Source: Montifringilla adamsi (lineage: Eukaryota; Chordata; Aves; Passeriformes; Passeridae). From it: 64,000 nt of DNA. The position numbers and the translations under genes are program-made. Under the pieces are notes generated by a model that saw nothing but the letters and a program-made list of their open reading frames with translations, did not search any database and had not been told where the DNA came from. Positions 46,601-58,600 of this stretch are shown one piece after another (the first letter of the stretch is position 1; every line of letters begins with the position of its first letter). The stretch lies in assembly GCA_017590115.1 (NCBI GenBank), contig JAGGNK010007449.1:3068-67067 (forward strand), given 5' to 3'.

Positions 46601-49600
46601 CTGGGAGGTTTTATCGGGAATTAAGGAAAATTTGGGTGGGAAAAGTCCTTAGAGAGCCTCAGATTCCAACGAGGATCTGGGATGATCCATGCTCATCCAA
46701 CCCTGCCCAAAACTGGATAAAAATTCCCTAAAAATTAAAAACTGAAGAATTATCTAAGCCCACTTCTATTAATTAGCAATAAATAAATATTAATTTATTA
46801 ATAATTTATTTATTAATCCTTTCCTAATTGCTATTTCCTGCCCAATTCCTCCTTTTCCCTCCCTTCCCATTAAATCCCCTTTGGAATTTCGTCGGATTCG
46901 AATCCCGATTTGATTTTGCCTTAAACAAAATCCTGTCATTTATTATTCAGCTTTCCCACAGTTAATTCCCATTTTTCCAGCAAATAGTTGGAATTTTTAT
47001 CCATACCATTTTCAACCCACGTTTTCCCAGATTTTTTTTTGCATGGATGCATCAAATCCTTGGTTTTTCTTGGCTGGTTTGGAGTTTCCCAACATTTTTT
47101 TGCTGCTGTCGCATCCTAAATAATCAGATCCTTGTTTTTTGTGGGAAGCAGGAGAGAAAATTCCATAGGAATGTGCAGGATTCACATTCAGGCTGGGAAT
47201 TAACAGAAGGAAAATCCCGATTTTAACCAGATAAAACATGGACAGGAGGCGAAATTCCCCCTTTATTCCCTTTATTTCCCGGCTCAGAATTCCAGATTTT
47301 TCTTGGGAATCTGAGCATGGAGCTGGAGGCTGGAATTTCCTGGGAACGGCCCCTGGAAGCATCGGGCCAATCCCGGCAGGATCGATCCGGAGGGGAGTGG
47401 TTGGATAAATTTATCAACATTCCCGGGATTTATTTGGCTTGGGATTCAAAGCTCTGGAGCGGCCGCTTCCAGAGAATCCATGGAAAACAGGGATACCCCA
47501 TCCATGGAAAACAGGGATACCCCATCCATGGGATTTTGTCCCCTTGGAGCATCCGGGGGGACACGGTGGGAGGACAAGGAAAAGACGGAGCCACCAGTGG
47601 GAAAAGTTGGGAATTTTCGCTCCGGGATGGAGCAGCCGGTGAGTGCTGGAGTTTCCAAGGAATTCCTGTGGGAATTCCTGATGGGAATTCCCACCTGGAT
47701 TGGAGGGATGGAGAGGATGAGGAGGGGGGAATGATGGCATTCCAAGTGGTGATTCCATAGGGAAAAGGGTTTTTTGGGAAGGAGCCGCCTTCGAGACCTA
47801 AAGAGCAACGAACGGATCCGGGAGTTTCCATGGAAAACCGGGAAATCTGGGAAAGAATTCCCAGGGAAGTTTAACCATTGGGTTTTCCTGGGAATGCGGC
47901 GGCCAAACGGGTTTGGAATCTTGAATAGGATTGGATATAAAGGATGGGAATTCTGAGAAATTCCAGTATTTATTTGGATTGAATTAAAAGTTCCAGAGTG
48001 GCTGCTTCCAGAGGCTCCCGCTGAAGGTGAATTCCAAGAATTTCTGGAAGGGCTGGAGCTGCTCCAGGGGGAAGGGAAGGAGCTTGGAATGGGGAAAATT
48101 CCCGAGGATGAGCTGTGGATTTTTTGGGAAAGCGCTGAGGAAAGAAGGGAGAACATTCCATGGTTAAGGTGTTCAAAATTTGGGAGGGAATTTTGGGAAG
48201 AAGGAGACACGGGGGCAAAGATCCAGCAGATCCTGGAATTCCTGAGGGATTGGGAAAAATCCTGGAAAAAAAGTGAGGCAAGGGTGCTGCTTCCCAAGGG
48301 AAAATTCCAACCTCAATCTGTTGGATCAGGGGCTGCCAGGGATGGACTGGGATGGCTTTTCCAGGAAATTGTGGGGTTTTCTTGGAATTCCTGATGGTTT
48401 TCCTTGTGTGTTTCGGGATGGGAGAATTGGGAATCTGAGGGGAACTTTTATCCTGGAAAAGTGATGGAGCAAATCCCATGGGAAGCCCTGGGTGGGATGG
48501 GGGGAGTGGATTCCCTGGAAAAGCCCTGGAGGATCCAGCAGATCCCTGTTGTTCCTGGATGGATCAGGAAAAATCCTGGAAAAATCCTGGAAAAGTGAGG
48601 CAAGGGCCACGCTGGTGCTGCTTCCCAAGGGAAAATTCCAGCCTCAATCCGTTGGATCAGGAGCTGCCAGGGATGGACCGGGAAGGCTTTTCCAGGGAAT
48701 TCTGGGATTTCCTTGGAATTCCTGATGGTTTTCCTTGTGGGGAACCTTTATCCCAGAAAATTGATGGAGCAAATCCCATGGGAAGCCCTGGGTGGGATGG
48801 GGGGGAGTGGATTCCCTGGAAACATTCCAAGGTTTTGGGGACTTTGGGAATATTGGGATGGCCGGGGCTGTCAGTGCTGTTGGAATTCTGGGATTTTTTG
48901 ATGGAATTTTGAACCATGAATCACCGGATGGGATTTTGGGATTGGATTTTGTGGGGTGACACAGCATCCAACGCCCTTCCCGATGGATCAGCCCCTGATT
49001 CACTGGCAAATCCCAAATCCTTTGTTTTTCTGGCTCCAGGAACTCCAGGTGCTTCCTGGATCCTCCCTCTCACCCTTATCCCATTTTTTTTTGTTTGTTT
49101 TTTTCTGGAAGCGGCTTCTCCCAGCATGGAATTAAACTCTGGGATTTGCAGGGCTGGAATTTTCCTCAGGAGATGATTTAAGCCCCGAAATTCCTGGTGT
49201 TTTTTTCCCCAGCTGGCTCCACAAACTGGTCCCAGTTTGGCTTTGGAGGGTGGAAAAAAATTCCTGTGGATTCCTCCTCTCCTCCAGGATCTCTTTCCCT
49301 GGATATCCAAAAATCCCAACTCCTTCCCAGGACAGTGGTCAGGAACGATGGGAATGATGGGAATGGTGACATCCCAGCCTGGCCCAAGGTGGGATTTGGG
49401 AGCTCCAGGTGGGAATTCCCAAGGATATTCCCAATCCTGTGGCTCTGATCCCTTCTCCCACCAACCCACGGAAATCCAGGAGAATCCCGTGGGATTTTCC
49501 ACCCTGTGGGAATGGCAATGCTGCTGGAGTGGCATGGAAGGAGTAACTGGGAAGAAAACCAGGATCCTGGGAGAAATCCAAAGAGAGTGCTTGGAGGAAA

Positions 49601-52600
49601 GCCGGGAATGCTCCCTGGGACTGGATTGGGGCTGGAACTTTGTCCTGGTTTTGGGAAGATCCACTCTGGGATCCATTCCTGAATCCCTGTTCGGATCTGT
49701 ACCCAGATCCATTCCCAAATCCACCTTGGGATCCAGGCCTGGATCCATTTTGGGATCCATGCCCGGATCCATTCCCAAATCCATGCTGGGATCCATTCCC
49801 TGATCCATGCCCGGATCCATTTTGGGATCCATGCCCGGATCCATTCCCAAATCCATGCTGGGATCCATTCCCTGATCCATGCCCGGATCCATTTTGGGAT
49901 CCATGCCCGGATCCATTCCCAAATCCATGCTGGGATCCATTCCCTGATCCATGCCCGGATCCATTTTGGGATCCATGCCCGGATCCATTCCCAAATCCAT
50001 GCTGGGATCCATTCCCTGATCCATGCCCGGATCCATTTTGGGATCCATGCCCGGATCCATTCCCAAATCCATGCTGGGATCCATTCCCTGATCCATGCCC
50101 GGATCCATTTTGGGATCCATGCCCGGATCCATTCCCAAATCCATGCTGGGATCCATTCCCTGATCCATGCCCGGATCCATTTTGGGATCCATGCCCGGAT
50201 CCATTCCCAAATCCATGCTGGGATCCATTCCCTGATCCATGCCCGGATCCATTTTGGGATCCATGCCCGGATCCATTCCCAAATCCATGCTGGGATCCAT
50301 TCCCTGATCCATGCCCGGATCCATTTTGGGATCCATGCCCGGATCCATTCCCAAATCCATGCTGGGATCCATTCCCTGATCCATGCCCGGATCCATTTTG
50401 GGATCCATGCCCGGATCCATTCCCAAATCCATGCTGGGATCCATTCCCTGATCCATGCCCGGATCCATTTTGGGATCCATGCCCGGATCCATTCCCAAAT
50501 CCATGCTGGGATCCATTCCCTGATCCATGCCCGGATCCATTTTGGGATCCATGCCCGGATCCATTCCCAAATCCATGCTGGGATCCATTCCCTGATCCAT
50601 GCCCGGATCCATTTTGGGATCCATGCCCGGATCCATTCCCAAATCCATGCTGGGATCCATTCCCTGATCCATGCCCGGATCCATTTTGGGATCCATGCCC
50701 GGATCCGTTCCTGAATCTGTGTCCAGATCTATGTCAGGATCCATGCCCGGATCCATTCCCAAATCCATGCTGGGATCCATTCCCTGATCCATGCCCGGAT
50801 CCATTTTGGGATCCATGCCCGGATCCGTTCCTGAATTTATTTTATTTTTAAATTTATTTTATTTTATTCTATTTTTTAATTTCATTTCATTTCATTTCAT
50901 TTCATTTTACTCTATTTTATTTAGTTTCATTATATTTTATTTTGCTGCCTAAAATATTTTATTTTGTTTTATTTTATTCTTTTGTTTTGTTTTATTTTCT
51001 TTTGTTTATTTTAATTCAGTTTAATTTAATTTAATTTATTTTAATTTATTATTACTTTTATTCTGTTTCATTTTATTTTACTTTTTAAAATATTTTGTTT
51101 TCTTTGATTTTATTATTTTGGTTCGTTTTGTTAATTTTAATTTAACTTAATTGCTTTTAATTTATTTTTACTTTTATTTTATTCTGCTTCACTTTATTTT
51201 ATTTTACTTTTAAACGTGTTTTATTTTGTTTCATTTTATTATATTCCATTTTTTACAGCTTTCTTTTATTTCATTTTTATTTTATTTCATTTTCTTTTGT
51301 TTTATTTTGTTTTATTTTTGTATTTTTTGTTTTATTTTTTACTTGTAATTTTTTATTTTATTTTATACTTGTATTTTTTGTTTTATTTTATTTTATACTT
51401 GTATTTTTTAATTTTATTTTATACTTGTATTTTTTTGTTTTATTTTATACTTGTAATTTTTTATTTTATTTTATACTTGTATTTTTTGTTTTATTTTATT
51501 TTATACTTGTATTTTTTAATTTTATTTTATACTTGTATTTTTTTGTTTTGTGTTATTTTACACTTGTATTTTTTGTATTATTTTATTTTATACTTGCATT
51601 ATTTTGTTTTATCTTATTTTATATTTGCATTTTCTTTTCTTTTCTTTATTTATTTTCTTCCAATTAATTTTATTTTATTTCTTTCAATTAGATTTTCTTT
51701 TTGTCTTACTTCATTTTCCTTCAAATCTCTTTCTCGTTTCTTCCATTTCGTTTTATTCTATTTCATTTCGTTCTGCACATCACGCGTCCCTCTGCGCGTC
51801 TCCTCTCCTCCGCGCCTCCTTCCTCTCCTTTCCGCGCCTCCCGTCCGTCTGTCTCTCTTATCTCTGCCCCTTATCTCTTATCTCTTACCGCCGCTTATCT
51901 GTAATTGCGTTGTGGTGCCTCCGATCTTTGTGCAATAGTAATTTCTTAGCTCAGTTTCTCTTTTCTCTCTGATTATCGCTTATCTCCATTTGGCTCTTAT
52001 CTTTGCACCTCTCTTCTCTTTCTCATTTCTATAATTTATCTCTCATCCCTTATCCCACATTAATTTATCTCTTATCTCTTATCTCTTATCTCTTATCTTT
52101 ATCTCTTATCTTTATCTCTTATCTTTATCTTCATCTCTTATCTTTATCTCTTATCTTTATCTTCATCTCTCATCTTCATCTCTCATCTTCATCTCTTATA
52201 TCTTATCTTTATCTCTTATCTTTATCTCTTATATTCATCTTCATCTCTTATCTTTATCTCTTATCTTCATCTCTTATCTTCATCTCTTATCTTCATCTCT
52301 TATCTTTATCTCATCTTTATCTCTTATCTTTATCTCTTATCTTCATCTTCATCTCTTATCTTCATCTCTTATCTTCATCTCTTATCTTCATCTCTTATCT
52401 TTATCTTCATCTCTTATCTTTATCTTCATCTCTTATCTTCATCTCTTATCTTCATCTCTTATCTTCATCTCTTATCTCTATCTCTTATCTTTATCTCTTA
52501 TCTTTATCTTCATCTCTTATCTTCATCTCTTATCTCTATCTCTTATCTTTATCTTTATCTCTTATCTTTATCTCCATCTCTTATCTTTATCTTCATCTCT

Positions 52601-55600
52601 TATCTTCATCTCTTATCTTCATCTCTTATCTTCATCTCTTATCTCTATCTCTTATCTTTATCTCTTATCTTTATCTTCATCTCTTATCTTCATCTCTTAT
52701 CTTCATCTCTTATCTCTATCTCTTATCTTCATCTCTTATCTTTATCTTCATCTCTTATCTTTATCTTCATCTCTTATCTTTATCTTCATCTCTTATCTTT
52801 ATCTTCATCTCTTATCTTTATCTTCATCTCTTATCTTCATCTCTTATCTTTATCTTCATCTCTTATCTTCATCTCTTATCTTTATCTCTTATCTTCATCT
52901 TCATCTCTATCTCTTATCTTTATCTCTTATCTTCATCTTCATCTCTTATCTTCATCTTCATCTCTTATCTTCATCTTTTGTCTTTATCTCTTGTCTTCAT
53001 CTCTTCTCTCTCACCTCTCCTCTTTTATATCCATCTATCCCACATCTTATCTCCATTTATTTCTTATCTCTTACGTTAATCTTCATCTCCTCTTTATGCC
53101 TTTACCTCTTTTATCTTTGTGTGGCCCTTATCTCTTCTCTTCCTCTCCTGTTATCTTTTATTCATTATCTCTTATCAAATAAAACACCTTGACACGGATT
53201 CTCTTGTCTCTTTTCTTAGCGCGTCTTTTATTTCTTCTGTCTCCTCCTTATCTCAAATTCATTTCTCTTATCTTTGTTTACATCTTATCTTTTCCTCTTA
53301 TCTTTGTCTCTTATCTCTTTTTATCTCTTATCTCTTTTTATCTCTCATCCCTTATCTAATATTAATCTCTTACATTGTATTTCTCTTTTATCTGTGCTTA
53401 TCTCTTATCTCTTATCTCTTATCTCTTATCTCTTATCTTTCTCTCTTAAGTTTCTCTGTATCTTTTCTCTCTTGTCCTTTATCTTATATTCATTCATCTC
53501 TTATCTCTCATCTTTTATCTTTTTATCTCTTAATAATCCTTGTATTTATTTATCTGTTATCTCTTGTCTTTGTATGTCTTTTCCTTTTCCTTTTTCCTTT
53601 TTCCTTTTTCCTTTTCCTTTTCCTTTTCCTTTTCCTTTCCCTTTCCCTTTTCCTTTTTCCCTTTTCCCTTTTCCTTTTTCCCTTTTCCTTTTTCCCTTTT
53701 CCTTTTTCCCTTTTCCTTTTTCCCTTTTCCTTTTTCCCTTTTCCTTTTTCCCTTTTCCTTTTTCCCTTTTCCTTTTTCCCTTTTCCTTTTTCCCTTTTCC
53801 TTTTTCCCTTTTCCTTTTTCCCTTTTCCTTTTTCCCTTTTCCTTTTTCCCTTTTCCTTTTTTTCCTTTTCCTTTTTTTCCTTTTCTTCATCTCATATCCA
53901 TTTAGCTCTTATCTCTGTTTATCTCTCATCCCTTATCTCCCTTTACCTCTCTTATCTAATTTATCTCGTATTCATTTACCTCATATAACTTATTTCTCTA
54001 TTTTATCTTATTAAACATTCTCTTATCTTTTATCCCTTATCTCACATTCACTTATCTCTTGTCCGCATTTACCTGGGATCTCTTATCTCATAGATTTATT
54101 TCTTAGCGATTAGATAATATCAAGCTCTTATCTCTAATCTATCTCTAATCTATCTCTCGTCAATCTCTCGTCAATATTTAATCAATCTCTCGTCAATCTC
54201 TCGTCAATATTTAATCAATATTTAATCAATCTCTTGTCAATCTCTTGTCAATCTCTCGTCAATATTTAATCAATCTCTTGTCAATCTCTTGTCAATCTCT
54301 TGTCAATCTCTTGTCAATCTCTTGTCAATCTCTTGTCAATCTCTTGTCAATCTCTTGTCAATCTCTCGTCAATCTCTCGTCAATCTCTAGTCAATATTTA
54401 ATCAACCTCCTGTCAACCTCCTGTCAATACCTTATCGATCCCTTATCGATCCCTTATCGATCCCTTATCGATCCCTTATCGATCCCTTATCGATCCCTTA
54501 TCGATCCCTTATCGATCCCTTATCGATCCCTTATCGATCCCTTATCGATCCCTTATCGATCCCTTATCGATCCCTTATCGATCCCTTATCGATCCCTTAT
54601 CGATCCCTTATCGATCCCTTATCGATCCCTTATCGATCCCTTATCGATCCCTTATCGATCCCTTATCGATCCCTTATCGATCCCTTATCGATCTCTTATC
54701 TCGCAGTTCCGCTACAAGCGCCGCGTGTATTCCCAGCCGCTGCTGGACGACAAGCAGTTCGCCAAGCTGCACACCAAGGTGAGCCCCGATCCCGCGGAAT
54801 TCCCACGGAATTCCCATGGAAAACCCCTGGAGACACCCCCGGGAAACCCCTCCGGCCCCGGGATTCCGGGATGTCCCAAGGAACCCCAGCATTCCTGCTG
54901 CCAAACACAAACAGGAGCAGCTGGGAAGATTTCTTTGGAATTCCTTGCATTTGATTGGATTTTTATCCGGAAAGGAGCTTTCCTTTTCCCTTTTTCTCCT
55001 TTTCCCCTCCTTTTCCCCTCCTTTTCCCCTCCTTTTCCCCTCCTTTTCCCTCTTTTTTCCCTTTCTCCCCCTTTTTCCCCTTTCTTTCTGTTTTCCCCCC
55101 TTTTTTTCCCCTCTTTTTTTCCCCTTTTTCCTTTTCCCCTTTTCCTTGGCCGGCTGTAGTTCCAGACCCCGTGGGATTTTGGGAAGGAGCCTTTCCTTGG
55201 CCTTTTCCAGTCCCGTGGGTTATTTGGGAATGCCGGATAGGAGCCAAAGGGACAATTCCAGCCAATCCATCCTCATTCCGTGCCCGTTGGAGCGATGCCG
55301 GCACAGCGGGCACGGATCGACCTTTCCCGGGAAAAGCTGGGATTGGAGCAGCTCCCGGGAAAAAAAGGCTGGGATTGGAGCTGGATCCGGAGGGAGCGGG
55401 AGAAGGGATGGGATCCTGGCTGGCACGGGGACACCGGGACACCCGGAGAGCCTCGGGAACGGTACCGGATCCGGGGCAACGTCGGGATAACGGGCAGGGA
55501 TCGTTCCCAGAATGGGGTCATGCAGGGAACGGCTGGAATTCAGCACGGAGATTCCCTGGGAACATCGGGATAACGGGCAGGGATCATTCCTCAGCCAGGA

Positions 55601-58600
55601 ATGGGGCTGGAATTCAGCACGGAGATTCCCTGGGAACATCGGGATAACGGGCAAGGATCATTCCTCAGCCAGGAATGGGGCTGGAATTCAGCACAGAGAT
55701 TCCCTGAGAACATTGGGATAACAGGCAGGGATCATCCAGGGAACGGCTGGAATTCAGCACGGAGATTCCATGAGGGTTGGGAGCTGGGGAATTCTGGTTT
55801 CAGTTCCTGGGGAATTCCTGCTTCAGTTTCTGGGAATTTCTGCTTCAAATCCTGGGAATTTCTGCTTCAGTTTCTGGGGGTTTCTGGGAATTCCTGCTTT
55901 GGTTTTTGGGGAATTCCTCCTTCAGTTCCTGGGGAATTCCTACTTTGGTTTTTGGGGAATTCCTCCTTCAGTACCTGGGGAATTCCTGCTTTGGTTTTTG
56001 GGGAATTCCTCCTTCAGTTCCTGGGGAATTCCTGCTGCGGTTTCTGTGGGGTCTCTGCTCCAAATCCTGGGAATTTCTGTTTTGGTTCCTGAGAATTTCT
56101 GCTTCCATTTCTGGGAATTCCTGCCTCAGCTCCTGGGGGGTTTCTCCTTTAAATCCAGGGAATTCCTGCTTCAGTTCCTGGGAATTCCTCCTCTTCCATG
56201 TGTTTAATATGGAGGTTTTCCTTGGAAAAGTAGAAGCTCTGCCACTGTGTCCCGGGATGGGGCTTTCCTGGGATTTGTGGCTCTGTCTGTCCTCGGGGAG
56301 GGGAATGTTGGATTTTCTGGGATTCTAAAGGATAGACAGGATTCCCTGGGAAAGGGAGATTGGGGTGGGATCTTGGGAGTGAGGAATTCCTGGCTGGGCT
56401 GGAATTGCCAGAGCTGCCCCTGGATCCTTGGAATGTCCAAGGAAAGGCTGGAGCAGCCTGGGATGGTGGGGCTGGAATGGGATGGGATCTGAGTTCTCTT
56501 CCCACCCAAACCATTCCGGGATTCTGGGATCAAGGATGCTCAGAATCCATCCTGAAGGATTTTTATGGAAGCTGGGGATGGAAAAGGGAAGGGACACCCT
56601 TCCTGGAGTCCCTGCCCTTGGAATGGGACAGGATTGGGGTGGGATCTGATGTTCCTTCCCACCCAAACCATTCCAGGATTCCCGGTGCCTGGCTCTGGAG
56701 ATTCCCATGGGGAGTTGTGCAATTCCAGAGGCTCTGCGTTGTCCCGGCACGGAGCAAATCCATAATTCCCCGTTTCTGTGGGATCAATGAATCCATTTGC
56801 TGCTGCCTGGCAGCGGGAGGCGGATCCATGGATTTGCTCCGGCCTCTCCCGGCTCCAAGGGCACGGCGGGCCTGAATTCCAGCTCTTGGGATTTTCCAGG
56901 ACTTTTCCCGGATTTTGTATGATCGGATTGGAATCAACTCCCAAAAAATCCTCCAATGGAAAGTCTGGAAATCTGGGAATGTAGGAGCTGGGATTTTCCC
57001 ACCAGAGCCATTCCTGCCTCCACAATTCCCAGAATCCGGGAATTTAATAATGACTTCATCCAGCCAGAAAAAAAAGCAGGAAAAATCCCAACTATTTGGG
57101 AATTTGAGGTGAATCTTTAGGAATTCCGACTCTGGGCAACAAAATTCCAATACTGAAATTTGGGATAGAGGGAAGGCACTGGCAGCCTGAATTCCCATGG
57201 GATGATCCAGCAATTCCTAGGAATTCTGCAGCTGCCTCATCCCTGGAATTTTTGGAATAACCTGGGATGGAGGGAGGAGTACATGCCCTTGGAATGGGAT
57301 GGGATTTCAGCTCCCATCCTGCCCAAACCACTCCAGAATTCCCAAATTCCCTTCCAAACCCTTTCCTCATCCTGCTTGGCATTTCCAAGTTTTTTTCCCA
57401 ACTTTCCAACTGGAAATCATCCAAATACAAATGGAAACACGGCATTTTTGGGGTTCATCCCTAAAATGATCCCTAAAAAGAATGATTTTCCCGTATGGAA
57501 CTAAGGTGGGAAATGTTGGAATTGGAATTTTTTCCTTAGATGTGAAATCCAGCTTCAACTTCTCCATTTCCTTGGAGCTTTTCCCAAATTTTCCCCTCGC
57601 TTCCCGACATTTCCACGTGGATTTGTGTCCCATCCTGATGGAATTCAGTCCCATTACCCCGATTTTCCTTGGATTTTTGGGATGAGGGTGTTCCCCTGGT
57701 GGCTTTTCCCGGAATTTCGGGAAGTTAACAGGGCGCTTTTTCCCGAATCCAGGCGAACCTGAAGAAATTCATGGAATACGTGCAGATGCTGAACTCGGAG
57801 AAGGTTTGCCGGCTGCTGGAAAAGGGGCTGGATCCCAACTTCCATGATCCCGACACCGGAGGTCAGTTCCATGTTTTCCTCGGGATTCGGGAGCGCTTCC
57901 CGGAAGGAATCAGCTCAACATTCCCAATTCCTTCCCGGAATTCCTCCAGGCTTTCCTCTGGAATTTTTCCCGCTCTATCCCAGTTGTTTTTGGGGGTTTT
58001 ATGGCGCAATTCCCGCTTTTCAGGGGATTTTGGGAATGCGGCATTCCTTAGGGATAACTCTTCCCTTCCCAGTCCCTTCTGGGGTTCACTGGGATACAAT
58101 CCCATGTTTTTCCTCTTGGAATGTTTTCCCTTCCTGTTCCTGTTTCCAATCCCAGCCGCTGTTGGATGAAGGGATTGGAATACCTCAGAAATTCCATGAT
58201 TGGGAGCTTTGGGGCTCTTTGGGAATGTTGGTTGGCTTCCCGTGCATTTCCCAGGAAGTCTGGGCTGGATGCTGGGAGAGCAGGGTGGGAATGAGCGGGA
58301 ACGAGCCAGCACTTTTCACGTTGGAATTTTTGGGGAGTGGATCCTTGGGGATCCCATGAGAAGTGCCCCATGGAAAACTGGAAAATCCTGCTTGGAAAAA
58401 TGCTTTCCTGCAGGATTTCATCCCGTAAATGCACTGGGAATGACTGGGATGAAAAATATTGGGAAAATATTCCTCTGCAGGGATGAATCCCCTTCATGGA
58501 CTGGGAATAACTGGGATGAGCCATAAAATTCCCTGAGTTTCCTGGGACACCCTGAGCTGATCCCATGGATTCCAAACTTTGGGAATCTTCATTTCAATGG

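Noticed and set aside
46775..46817. AT-rich near-palindrome as a possible origin or hairpin gene
   Set aside because: Imperfect and explained by simple AT-richness; no supporting motif.
48921..50851. Asp/Pro/Met-rich and Pro/Cys/Trp-rich repeat proteins on opposite strands
   Set aside because: Artefacts of the 72-bp array; both strands are open for the same reason.
51216..51938. Phe/Leu/Tyr-rich frame resembling a multi-pass membrane protein
   Set aside because: Translation of an AT-rich tandem repeat; no conserved family features.
53546..53890. Lys/Glu/Arg-rich frame on the minus strand
   Set aside because: Complement of the polypyrimidine tract.
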